Assembly (NCBI RefSeq): GCF_002846395.1
Contig: NZ_PJMU01000001.1
Location: forward strand, 1,054,001 to 1,118,000
From: Pontibacter ramchanderi
Lineage (GTDB): Bacteria > Bacteroidota > Bacteroidia > Cytophagales > Hymenobacteraceae
Direction of reading: 5' to 3'
Length of the DNA: 64,000 bases
Shown: piece by piece, positions 1-9,474 of the stretch
Layout: each line of letters starts with the position of its first letter
Position numbering within the stretch: position 1 is the first letter of the stretch
Notes under the pieces: model-generated
What the model was told of the DNA's origin: nothing
Databases searched by the model: none
Seen by the model: the letters and a program-made list of their open reading frames with translations, nothing else
Program-made: the position numbers and the translations under genes

Positions 1-451
1 TGTTGTCCACGATCTCGCGGATCAGGTCCACAGCCGGGTTGTTTTTGTTGCTGTAGTGCACCTTGCGCTTCTTGCCCACTACCATCACCTCGCTCAACTG
101 CCTGGCATCGGCCTCGAGGCGCACGTTCAGGGTCTGCTCCTCTCCCGGTTTGATGGTGTAGGTAGCCGTTCTGTAACCCAGGTACGAAAACTGTATTTTA
201 TCTTTTTGTTGATTGGTTCTGATTTGAAAGTTACCCTCGTAGTCGGTGCTGGTGCCGGTGCTGGTACCAGGTATAAAAACCGAAACACCGATCAGGGCTT
301 CTTTGGTTGTGGCATCCGTCACGGTTCCTTTTACAGCGGTAACCCCGATCTGCGCCATCACGCTGCCCGCGTTCAATCCGGAAAGTAAAAGAACCAGGAA
401 GCAAAGCGTAAACTTGATATATAGTGTATATATACCCTTAGCGGAATACAT
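1..451 (-). CDS. DUF5686 / carboxypeptidase-like regulatory domain outer-membrane protein (N-terminal part, cut by window edge)
   Basis: About 150 N-terminal codons are visible; the rest lies left of the window. The protein starts with a Sec signal peptide (hydrophobic stretch ending GSVMAQ), followed by a CarboxypepD_reg-like beta-sandwich (GVTAVKGTVTDATTKEALIG, then the typical FSYLGYRT) and the opening motif of DUF5686 (YSNKNNPAVDLIREIVDN). Such proteins are predicted outer-membrane beta-barrels with an N-terminal domain like that of TonB-dependent receptors; their function is not established. The chosen ATG overlaps the 3' end of the GtrA gene by 14 bases, as expected for the last visible member of this operon. 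A role in export or surface display of the lipid made by the operon is only an inference. Confidence 0.8.
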   Translation of the reverse strand, partial: MYSAKGIYTLYIKFTLCFLVLLLSGLNAGSVMAQIGVTAVKGTVTDATTKEALIGVSVFIPGTSTGTSTDYEGNFQIRTNQQKDKIQFSYLGYRTATYTIKPGEEQTLNVRLEADARQLSEVMVVGKKRKVHYSNKNNPAVDLIREIVDN

Positions 452-809
452 ATTTTTTTTGAATAATATAGTTATAAGAAAATCCGACGAACAGCGATAC
501 CAGCACCTTGGAGAAGATGTAGTTTACGCCGCCGTATTGCGTTACCACATACACCCCCGATGCATTGAGCGCCAGGCTGCCGTTCCAGACCATAAAGTAT
601 TTGAGAAACTGCGTGGGTATGGTTTTGTCGGATGCTTTAAAAACCCATGTTCTACCGAGCGAAAAATGCGTGATTCCGCCTGAAACTGTGCCGAGGATAG
701 TGCCCGTCACATACCAAAGGCCAGCCATCTCCACAGCCAGGATCGTCATCACAAAATCGACACCGGAGGCTGCCAGCGAGGCGGCCTGTGCCCTCAGGAA
801 GGTGAACAT
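438..809 (-). CDS. GtrA-family small membrane protein
   Basis: A 123-residue hydrophobic protein with about four predicted membrane segments (around residues 10-30, 35-55, 75-95, 98-118). The family signature region GGITHFSLGRTWVF and the C-terminal YNYIIQKKYVFR are typical of GtrA, a family linked to flipping or handling of polyprenyl-phosphate-linked or lipid-linked sugars. It lies 14 bases downstream of the PgpA-like gene and overlaps the DUF5686 gene, so it belongs to the ceramide/inositol-lipid operon. A function in moving a lipid intermediate across the inner membrane would fit but is inferred. The basic C-terminus is usual for the family and the length is normal. Confidence 0.85.
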   Translation of the reverse strand: MFTFLRAQAASLAASGVDFVMTILAVEMAGLWYVTGTILGTVSGGITHFSLGRTWVFKASDKTIPTQFLKYFMVWNGSLALNASGVYVVTQYGGVNYIFSKVLVSLFVGFSYNYIIQKKYVFR

Positions 810-823
810 CTAAAGAATGTTGA

Positions 824-1270
824 TTAGAAAAGTAGCTGTAAAATGATGTTCGCGTAAACGCCCGCCACTACGTCGTCCAGCATTACGCCTAGTCCTCCTC
901 TCACTTTTTCCAGTTTTCGAATATACAGCGGCTTCACAATGTCAAAGAAGCGAAACAGCACCAGCCCGACTAGCAGCGAACTGAGCGTGACAGGTATAAA
1001 CAGCATGGTAATCAGCATGCCGGCCACCTCGTCTATCACCACTTTTTTATCATCCTTGCCCCAGTGCGGCTCTAACTCGTTGGCGGACCAGATCCCCAGG
1101 ACCGTCAGCAGCACCGTTGCCAGGGGGAGCCAGGTCACCAACTGGTCCCCACCAGCCAGGTGCAGGGCATAGAGGCACAGGCAGGTCGCCACAGCTGCCA
1201 CTGTGCCGCCTCCTTTGCCCATGTAGCCAATGCCCAGGCTGGTGGAAACTAGTTTGTGTACTCTTATCAT
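824..1270 (-). CDS. Phosphatidylglycerophosphatase A family lipid phosphatase
   Basis: A 148-residue membrane protein of the PgpA family. Visible hallmarks are the N-terminal TSLGIGYMGKGGGT, the acidic IDEVAGM motif near residue 80, FRFFDIVKP near residue 106, and the C-terminal LDDVVAGVYAN; the conserved acidic residues bind metal and act on a lipid phosphate monoester. In E. coli the substrate is phosphatidylglycerophosphate. Here the gene is only 9 bases from inositol-3-phosphate synthase, and Bacteroides inositol-lipid clusters hold a PgpA-like enzyme that dephosphorylates phosphatidylinositol phosphate, so that substrate is likelier. No CDP-alcohol phosphatidyltransferase is visible in the window; it may lie past the left edge. 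Confidence 0.88.
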   Translation of the reverse strand: MIRVHKLVSTSLGIGYMGKGGGTVAAVATCLCLYALHLAGGDQLVTWLPLATVLLTVLGIWSANELEPHWGKDDKKVVIDEVAGMLITMLFIPVTLSSLLVGLVLFRFFDIVKPLYIRKLEKVRGGLGVMLDDVVAGVYANIILQLLF

Positions 1271-1279
1271 CTGATCAGA

Positions 1280-2614
1280 CTAGAGCGACTCCACCAGATC
1301 CTGGTAATAATCCAGGCCCAGGTGCGTGATCAGGTCTTCGCCCATGATATGGCGCAGGGTGTTCTGCAGCTTGATCAGCTGTTTGAAGATGTCGTGCTCC
1401 GGACGCAGGCCTTCAGCAGTCTGCGGCGACTTGTAGTAGAAAGACAGCCACTCCTGGATACCGCTCATACCGGCACGCTGTGCCAGGTCCGTGAACAGGG
1501 CTAGGTCCAGCACGATAGGCGCTGCCAGGATCGAGTCGCGGCACAGGAAGTTGATCTTGATCTGCATCTTGTAACCCAGCCAGCCGAAGATGTCGATGTT
1601 GTCCCAGCTCTCTTTGTTGTCGCCGTGAGGCGGGTAGTAGTTGATGCGCACCTTGTGGTAGAGGTCGCCGTACAGCTCCGGGTTGTCCTCCGGGTGCAGA
1701 ATGTCTTCGAGCACGCCCAGTTTCGATACTTCCTTTGTCTTGAAGTTATCCGGATCGTCGAGTACCAGACCGTCGCGGTTACCCAGGATGTTGGAAGAGA
1801 ACCAGCCGTTGATGCCCAGCGCTCTCGCCTGCAGACCAGGTGCCACGATCGTCTTCATCAGCGTCTGACCGGTTTTGAAATCCTTGCCGGAGATGGCCAC
1901 GCCATTCTCTTTTGCCAGCTCCACCAGCGCCGGAATATCTACTGTTAAGTTAGGAGCACCGTTGGCGTAAGGCACACCCATTTTCAATGCGGCGTAGGCA
2001 TAGATCATGCTTGGCGCAATGCGCGGGTCGTTGTTGCGCAGGCCTTCTTCAAAGGCAGCCACGGTCATGTGCACGTCGCTCACCTCAGTGTATACCTCGG
2101 TAGAGCCGCACCACACGATTACCAGGCGGTCGCAGTTGTTTACCTCTTTGAAGGTGCGCATGTCTTCCATCAGCGCCTCGGCCAGTTCAAACTTGGTAGC
2201 GGCCTCTTTCACGTTGGTGCCGTCGAGGTTACGGGCATAAGCTTTGTCAAACACGGCCTTCATCGGCTTGATGGCCTCCAGCTCCGGCCTGATGGAGTGC
2301 AGCAGCATCGGCTCCAGCACCTGGGCGTTCACAGCGGCTTCAAAAACGTTGTCTTCGTACACGTCCCAGCCACCGAAAACGATGTCGTTCAGGTTCGCCA
2401 GCGGCACAAAGTCTTTGATCAGCGGGTTGCGGTTGTCCGTGCGCTTGCCCAGGCGGATATTGCCCATCTGGGAAAGCGAGCCCACTGGCTTCGAGAAACC
2501 TTTCTTGATTGCCTCTACCCCTGCAATGAATGTGGTGGCAACTGCTCCCAGTCCCGGAAGCAGGATGCCCAGACGCCCTTCGGCCGGTTTTACTTGATAT
2601 TCCATCTTATTCAC
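1280..2614 (-). CDS. ino1: Inositol-3-phosphate synthase
   Basis: A 444-residue NAD-dependent enzyme that isomerises glucose 6-phosphate to myo-inositol 3-phosphate, in the cytoplasm. The N-terminal Rossmann loop LLPGLGAVATT (about residues 18-28) is visible, followed by GGWDVYEDNVFEAA, GNRDGLVLDDPDNFKTKE (region containing the substrate-binding Asn/Lys residues) and the C-terminal KINFLCRDSILAAPIVLDL. The length matches prokaryotic MIPS proteins of the longer type. It is the fourth gene of the operon, 30 bases after the epimerase and 9 bases before the PgpA-like phosphatase. Supplying inositol phosphate for a lipid head group explains why it sits with sphingolipid genes. The start MNKMEY leaves a second in-frame Met three codons later as an alternative. 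Confidence 0.93.
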   Translation of the reverse strand: MNKMEYQVKPAEGRLGILLPGLGAVATTFIAGVEAIKKGFSKPVGSLSQMGNIRLGKRTDNRNPLIKDFVPLANLNDIVFGGWDVYEDNVFEAAVNAQVLEPMLLHSIRPELEAIKPMKAVFDKAYARNLDGTNVKEAATKFELAEALMEDMRTFKEVNNCDRLVIVWCGSTEVYTEVSDVHMTVAAFEEGLRNNDPRIAPSMIYAYAALKMGVPYANGAPNLTVDIPALVELAKENGVAISGKDFKTGQTLMKTIVAPGLQARALGINGWFSSNILGNRDGLVLDDPDNFKTKEVSKLGVLEDILHPEDNPELYGDLYHKVRINYYPPHGDNKESWDNIDIFGWLGYKMQIKINFLCRDSILAAPIVLDLALFTDLAQRAGMSGIQEWLSFYYKSPQTAEGLRPEHDIFKQLIKLQNTLRHIMGEDLITHLGLDYYQDLVESL

Positions 2615-2644
2615 TTAAAGTCTAAAACTGTTTAAAATCAATAC

Positions 2645-3633
2645 TTATAGCCAATTGTTTTCTTTATACCATGTCAAGGTGTGCGCCAGTCCCTTCTCCA
2701 GGTCGTACTCGGGCACAAAGCCCAGGTCCTCCCGGATTTTGTCGATGCTGCAGTTCCAGTTTTCGGCGGCCAGCTCGTTGAGCTTTTCCTTGTTCAGGGC
2801 CGGCGTTTTGCTGCTGCTCGCGTAGGCTGCCTCCATCAGGCTAGCCATCACACGCACCACGCTCATCGGCAGGTGCACGCGGATGGACTTTTTGCCCAGG
2901 AGGCGCTTGCTGATGGTCGCCAGGGCGTAGCGGTCGTAGCGGTTGCCGTCTGACACGTTGTAGGCCACATGATCTATACCTGTGCCCAAAGCCTGCATCA
3001 CCGCCTTTGCCAGGTCCTTCACATACACAAAGCTCAGCCACTGCGGCTTATTGCTGATGTAGGGTTCCAGCCCCATGTTCAGGGTCTTGAGCACGATAAA
3101 AATGTCTTTCTCCCGCGGACCGTATACCGCCGTCGGGCGCAGCACTACCAGCGGCAGGTGCTCCATCTCCGCCAGGTACTGCTCGGCCAGGAGCTTGCTC
3201 TTGCCATAGGCCGTGACCGGCCGGGCCTTGCTCAACTCGTGAATCGGGGTTGCCTCGCTGTAGGGCACCGGCCCCAGCGCAGCCAGGCTGCTGATGAAGA
3301 CAAACTTCTTCAGCGGAATAGCGGCCTTTACTGCTGCCTCTGCCAGGTTCCGGGTATAGCCGGCGTTTACCCGCTTATACTCTTCTTCTGTCTTGGCTTT
3401 GGTGATGCCAGCCGCGTGGATGATGTAGTGGTACTGCTTCTCCTCCAGCTCCTTTACCAATGCCTGCGGATTGATAAAGTCAAGCGAGGTATAGCGGATA
3501 TCGAAAGGCTGCAGATGCGCCACATCGCTGGAAGGGCGCACGGCGGCGTATACCTCCATACCTGCCTGCAGGGCTGCCTCCACCAGGTGATGCCCCACAA
3601 AGCCGCTCGCTCCCGTGATCAGTACCCGCTCCT

Positions 3634-3637
<4 letters not shown>
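2645..3637 (-). CDS. NAD-dependent epimerase/dehydratase, candidate ceramide reductase (CerR-like)
   Basis: A 330-residue extended short-chain dehydrogenase. The N-terminal NAD(P)-binding glycine motif TGASGFVGHHL (residues 7-17) is followed by the catalytic pair YGKSK (near residue 144) and PTAVYGPREKD (near 168). Its start overlaps the acyltransferase stop by four bases, a sign of translational coupling. In Caulobacter an epimerase-like gene of this kind (cerR) works with spt and an acyltransferase to make dihydroceramide by reducing the 3-oxo group. Gene order here supports the same role, but the epimerase family is large and a sugar or sterol substrate cannot be excluded from sequence alone. 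Confidence 0.72.
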
Positions 3638-5974
<2,337 letters not shown>

Positions 5975-6036
5975 CTACAATACTTTAATTAACCTAAATT
6001 TATTTAACCGCCCTGAACTTACCTGTCCCCCTGGTT

Positions 6037-6045
6037 GGTCCAAAG
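6037..6045. promoter_or_regulatory. Possible TetR-type half site upstream of spt
   Basis: The spacer between spt and tetR contains TTGGTCCAA, an odd dyad (6035-6043), inside the nonamer GGTCCAAAG. The same nonamer occurs at 6801-6809 beside the dyad next to the TetR start. Shared sequence suggests that the TetR protein may also control the lipid operon. No clear TAnnTTTG box is visible here, so this is a weak inference. Confidence 0.35.
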
Positions 6046-6166
6046 CGCTGTATTCCAGCTCTAACAGTTCTGCTAGTTCATAAGTTATAGAACTATTTAT
6101 ACCTACGAATACTACCATTTATAATTGAAAAATCCTTACTTTTTCTGGATTATTTTGGAGTATTTA

Positions 6167-6775
6167 TTAACTATCGGGGCCGCCCTTTGTTTTGAGTCCC
6201 CGCATCAAGATATTGTTTATAATATCCATCCTACCTTCCAGGGCGGCGAATTTGTTCTCCACCAATAGGCCAACTTCCAGCCCCCGAAAAGCACAAACCA
6301 TGGCAAAGGCGATGGAGTCGATGTCGTCGGCTGCGTACTGCGCAAACTCTTTCCGCTCCAGGCCAAACCGCAGAATGCTTCTTACCAAACTGATTTCCCG
6401 CAGTTCGTAGCATCTGTGCAAATCTCTCAGGCGCGGTATATTCGCTTCGATATCGCCCTTGATCACATTGTAGAGGTTGGCCTTCTTCTTGAGGATGTTG
6501 AACCGGGTCAGGCACAGTGTCCTCATTTTGCCCTCGGCCGTCTCCTCTTTGCCTACCTCCTCCTGCAGTTTACGGAAAACCTCGTCCATCTCCCGCGTCA
6601 GAACGGCGTCGAAAATCTCGTCTTTGCTCTTGTAATAATAGTAAAGGGTACTTTTTCCTTTACCGGCAGCTTTGGCTATGTCCTCCATGGTGGTTTTGGA
6701 CCAGCCGAAGTGCCTGAACAGCTTTTGGGCCTCGTCGAGAATCTCCTTTCTTACAAGTTCATCCTTCTCATTCAT
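6167..6775 (-). CDS. TetR/AcrR family transcriptional regulator
   Basis: A 202-residue regulator with an N-terminal TetR DNA-binding domain: helix-turn-helix TTMEDIAKAAGKGKSTLYYY (about residues 28-47) followed by KSKDEIFDAVL. The C-terminal ligand-binding half shows no family-specific signature I recognise. It is on the same strand as the lipid operon and directly upstream of it, separated from spt by 192 bases, so it may be read separately or read through. A 21-bp inverted repeat sits between its own promoter-like box and start codon, which predicts autorepression. Its ligand is unknown; a fatty-acid or acyl-CoA ligand would suit the neighbouring sphingolipid genes but is a guess. Confidence 0.9.
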   Translation of the reverse strand: MNEKDELVRKEILDEAQKLFRHFGWSKTTMEDIAKAAGKGKSTLYYYYKSKDEIFDAVLTREMDEVFRKLQEEVGKEETAEGKMRTLCLTRFNILKKKANLYNVIKGDIEANIPRLRDLHRCYELREISLVRSILRFGLERKEFAQYAADDIDSIAFAMVCAFRGLEVGLLVENKFAALEGRMDIINNILMRGLKTKGGPDS

Positions 6776-6783
6776 ACCCGTTA

Positions 6784-6804
6784 GACCAAAATCGTTTTTC
6801 GGTC
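6784..6804. promoter_or_regulatory. TetR autoregulatory operator candidate
   Basis: A 21-bp imperfect dyad of form GACC-A-AAA-N5-TTT-C-GGTC lies just before the tetR start codon. Seven of the outer eight pairs match. It falls between the box CAAAGTTA (6805-6812; TAACTTTG on the minus strand, a Bacteroidota minus-7 element) and the start at 6775, overlapping the expected transcription start, the usual place for a TetR operator. Confidence 0.6.
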
Positions 6805-6812
6805 CAAAGTTA
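6805..6812 (-). promoter_or_regulatory. Minus-7 promoter box for tetR
   Basis: Read on the minus strand this is TAACTTTG, matching the Bacteroidota consensus TAnnTTTG, about 30 bases before the tetR start. No well-spaced TTTG minus-33 box is evident, so only the downstream half of the promoter is supported. Confidence 0.5.
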
Positions 6813-6902
6813 AGAGAAAGTTAAATAGCAATCTACGTTTTGAAAGCAATATTTTTTCAGGCGCACGAGTTGAATAACCCTATACTTATGCTCATAAAAC
6901 GA

Positions 6903-6934
6903 CAGACCGCTCCAGGTATACCCGAAACGGTCTG
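6903..6934 (-). terminator. Inverted repeat, probable terminator after the DUF983 gene
   Basis: CAGACCG (6903-6909) pairs perfectly with CGGTCTG (6928-6934). On the minus strand the right arm is followed by TCGTTTTATG, a short T-rich run, so it would end transcription coming from the DUF983 gene before tetR. The loop contains one CAGGTATA motif. The stem is only seven pairs, so strength is uncertain. Confidence 0.5.
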
Positions 6935-7044
6935 ATCAAACTAAACCTACAGAAAACAATTTCTATTCAAGACCGGGCCAGTACGGCGCACGGTATATTT
7001 CCCAGCCAGCCTGCCTTGGCAATGGCGATCAGGCTCTGTGGCTA

Positions 7045-7446
7045 CTAGGCGTGTAGCTTCCGCGGTATCTCCGCGCTGGGGCCCTCATACTGGATGAAGA
7101 TATTGATCCACAGCGCTCTGGACAGGCGAAAGATGACCGGCAGCAAGCCCACCACCGTAATCCCGACCAATCCCATCATCATCGGAATGGTCACCTCCAC
7201 CCCGAGCTGGTGCAGCACAAACAGGGCCACCAGAAAAATAGCCACATTAAAGGCAAAACTCACGTACATGGCGCCGTAGTAATAGCCCGGTTCCGGCTCA
7301 AAAACCTGCCCGCAACATGGGCAGTTCTTATACATATCCGCAAACCTGCGGCTGTACAAGGTTCCTTCCGGAAACATATTCCCCTCGCGGCAGCGCGGGC
7401 ATTTTGTTGTAGCAACACTGTATAAAAAGGATCTTTTCTCACGCAT
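7045..7446 (-). CDS. DUF983 family membrane protein
   Basis: A 133-residue protein with two CxxC pairs in its N-terminal half (CPRC near residue 18, CPCC near residue 42) that probably bind zinc, the family motif EPGYYYGAMYVS, and two membrane helices in the second half. DUF983 proteins are small and widespread in Proteobacteria and Bacteroidota; some lie near cytochrome oxidase genes, but no function is proven. Here it stands alone, divergent from the AraC gene, with 143 bases between the two starts. The box CAAAGTTA at 7472-7479 (TAACTTTG on the minus strand) fits a minus-7 promoter element about 30 bases upstream of this start. Confidence 0.88.
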   Translation of the reverse strand: MREKRSFLYSVATTKCPRCREGNMFPEGTLYSRRFADMYKNCPCCGQVFEPEPGYYYGAMYVSFAFNVAIFLVALFVLHQLGVEVTIPMMMGLVGITVVGLLPVIFRLSRALWINIFIQYEGPSAEIPRKLHA

Positions 7447-7471
7447 GGCCTTGTCAATTCTATCAACAGTA

Positions 7472-7479
7472 CAAAGTTA
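7472..7479 (-). promoter_or_regulatory. Minus-7 promoter box for the DUF983 gene
   Basis: TAACTTTG on the minus strand, 26 bases upstream of the DUF983 start, matches TAnnTTTG. A CAAA stretch (7507-7510) that could supply TTTG at minus 33 is spaced 27 bases away, longer than usual, so the call rests mainly on the minus-7 box. Confidence 0.45.
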
Positions 7480-7589
7480 GGTGATTTGGTCAGGGTTGAA
7501 TCGGCACAAAAACGACGAAATGCTGTACTTTTATGCCCGGCAGCCAGCCCCCAGTCCCAACCGAAACATAAAGACTGCATAAGCACGCC

Positions 7590-8468
7590 ATGGCAAAAGA
7601 ACACCTTCCCATTTACCAGATCCAGGATTTCGAGGCGAAGTCCCGCCAGGACCGGTATTTTTACGTCAGTTCCCTGTCGGACCACCTGCAGGAACACCTG
7701 TTCATCCGCAGGCCCCACAAACACGATTTCTACATCATTCTGTTCGTCACGCAGGGCAAAGGCACGCACACTATCGACTTCAAATCCTATGGTGTAGGGC
7801 CCGGCGCTGTTTTCTTTCTCACGCCAGGCCAGGTGCACAGTTGGGAACTCTCAAGCGATGCCGAGGGCCTGATCATCTTCTTCACGCAGGAGTTTTACAC
7901 GAAGGCCTATCCGCACAGGATGCTCTTCGATTTTCCGTTTTTCAATGCCCTGCTCTACAACCCGGTCTTGCAGATCAGCGACACCCAGCAAGACGCGCTC
8001 AGGCCCATCCTGCAGTTGCTGCAGCAGGAATACAGGCAAGCCGGCCAGATGCGGGACGTGGCCCTCAGTAGGTATCTGGATATCCTGCTGATCGAGCTGA
8101 CCCGGATTTTCAGGCCTGATGAGGCAATGAAGGGGAATTTTGGAAAAGACCTGGCGCTGCTGCAGCAACTGGAGCGGCTGATTGACCTGCACTACCGGGA
8201 ACACCAGCCGGTGGCCTTCTATGCTGAGCGCCTCCATGTAACGCCCAAGCACCTCAACGACGTTTGCCGGAATGCCTTGGGCAAAACAACGAAAGACCTG
8301 ATCCAGTACAGAACGCTGCTGGAAGCGCAGCGGCTGCTGGTGCATGCCGACCTGACGAGTTCACAGATCGCGGCGGAGCTTGGCTATTTTGACAACACTT
8401 ATTTCTTCCGCTTTTTCAAAAAACAGCTGGGTTGCACCCCTGAGCAGTTCAGGGCGGCAAATAAGTAG
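7590..8468 (+). CDS. AraC family transcriptional regulator with cupin sensor domain
   Basis: A 292-residue regulator. The N-terminal half (about residues 30-110) is an AraC-type cupin fold: HKHDFYIILFVTQGKGTHTID and the GPGAVFFLTPGQVHSW beta motif. The C-terminal half (about 190-290) has the two helix-turn-helix motifs of AraC: AERLHVTPKHLNDVCRNALG and TSSQIAAELGYFDNTYFFRFFK. It is convergent with the pirin gene, leaving only 19 bases between stops, and divergent from DUF983. The ligand and target are not evident. Directly after its stop are two copies of the TATACCT motif. Confidence 0.93.
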   Translation: MAKEHLPIYQIQDFEAKSRQDRYFYVSSLSDHLQEHLFIRRPHKHDFYIILFVTQGKGTHTIDFKSYGVGPGAVFFLTPGQVHSWELSSDAEGLIIFFTQEFYTKAYPHRMLFDFPFFNALLYNPVLQISDTQQDALRPILQLLQQEYRQAGQMRDVALSRYLDILLIELTRIFRPDEAMKGNFGKDLALLQQLERLIDLHYREHQPVAFYAERLHVTPKHLNDVCRNALGKTTKDLIQYRTLLEAQRLLVHADLTSSQIAAELGYFDNTYFFRFFKKQLGCTPEQFRAANK

Positions 8469-8472
8469 GTGC

Positions 8473-8489
8473 TATACCTGCTATACCTC
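8473..8489 (+). repeat. Two adjacent TATACCT motifs after the AraC stop
   Basis: TATACCTG at 8473-8480 and TATACCTC at 8482-8489 lie almost head to tail in the small gap between the AraC and pirin stop codons. They are part of the window-wide AGGTATA/TATACCT family and one of the few tandem pairs. Confidence 0.85.
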
Positions 8490-9402
8490 AGGACAGTGCC
8501 TGCGGTGAGGGTCCTCCGGCAGGTTTGGAGCGGTCAGCCGGAAGCGGCACGTACTCCAGGTTGTCGGTGGGTGGCAACAGGATGCGGCCTTCTTTCCAGT
8601 CGGCTTTCGCCTGCTCTATCCTGTCCTTGCGCGACGACACAAAATTCCACCAGATAAAGCGTTCGCCAAGGGCTTCCCCTCCAAGCAGCATCAGGGTTGT
8701 GGGCTCTTTTGCCAGTATAACCGGATCGGCGCCTTTTGTAAACACAAGCATCTGCCCGACAGTGTAGGTACTGTGCGCAATTTCGATGCTGCCTTTGGCA
8801 ACGTAGATTCCCCGTTCCGAATGCTCTTTTGGCAAACCGAAGCGAGCGCCTTTTTGCAATACCACATGCAGGTAAAACAGGGGCGAATGGGTCTTTACGT
8901 CGTTCCGGAGGCCGTAGGCATCTCCGGCGATCAGGCGCATCCATACGCCGGTTTCCGTAAAGATGGGGAGTTGCTCGGGTTTGTAATTCTCGAACGAGGG
9001 GGCGGCTTCCTCGTCCTTCTCCGGCAAGGCAACCCAGGTCTGTATCATTTCGAGTTCACCGCCTGCCAGGGTAGCGGGGTCTTCGAAGCGCTCCGAGTGG
9101 GCAATGCCACTGCCCGCCGTCATCCAGTTCACCTCCCCCGGCCGGATGACCTGCTCCACGCCCAGGCTGTCGCGGTGCGTAACCTGTCCGCCAAATAGAT
9201 AACTGACCGTCGAAAGGCCGATGTGCGGATGGGGCAGCACGTCCATGTCGTGGGTTAGCGGAGGTTGCAGGTTCACGGGTCCTGCGTGATCCATGAAAAT
9301 GAAAGGCCCCACCATGCGGCGTAAGCGGAATGGCAGGATGCGCCGCACGTCCATTCCGGGGGCAAGCGCAGCTTTACGGGCTTCAATGACGATATCCAGC
9401 AT
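8488..9402 (-). CDS. Pirin family protein
   Basis: A 304-residue bicupin. The first cupin holds the metal-binding set PHPHIGLSTVSYLFGG (residues about 56-71) with HRDSLG following, and the pirin-specific VNWMTAGSGIAHSERFE near residue 92. The C-terminal cupin (about 190-280) includes the pirin C-terminal domain. Members can act as quercetin dioxygenases or as redox-linked regulators; which applies here is not visible. It is a single gene with no operon partner, convergent with the AraC gene and about 70 bases upstream of the end of the next minus-strand kinase. Confidence 0.92.
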   Translation of the reverse strand: MLDIVIEARKAALAPGMDVRRILPFRLRRMVGPFIFMDHAGPVNLQPPLTHDMDVLPHPHIGLSTVSYLFGGQVTHRDSLGVEQVIRPGEVNWMTAGSGIAHSERFEDPATLAGGELEMIQTWVALPEKDEEAAPSFENYKPEQLPIFTETGVWMRLIAGDAYGLRNDVKTHSPLFYLHVVLQKGARFGLPKEHSERGIYVAKGSIEIAHSTYTVGQMLVFTKGADPVILAKEPTTLMLLGGEALGERFIWWNFVSSRKDRIEQAKADWKEGRILLPPTDNLEYVPLPADRSKPAGGPSPQALS

Positions 9403-9474
9403 CTTTTAGCTTTTATGTTATACCTGTACCTGTTACACTGACTTCAATACTGTTTGCTGCCATACCTGACGAAA

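Noticed and set aside
7260-7838. Minus-strand ORF of 192 codons
   Set aside because: It overlaps both the DUF983 gene and the AraC gene, which are supported by family motifs.
8486-8510. Possible hairpin CCTCA to TGAGG after the AraC stop
   Set aside because: Stem of five pairs, no T-run, and it overlaps the end of the pirin coding sequence; too weak to call a terminator.
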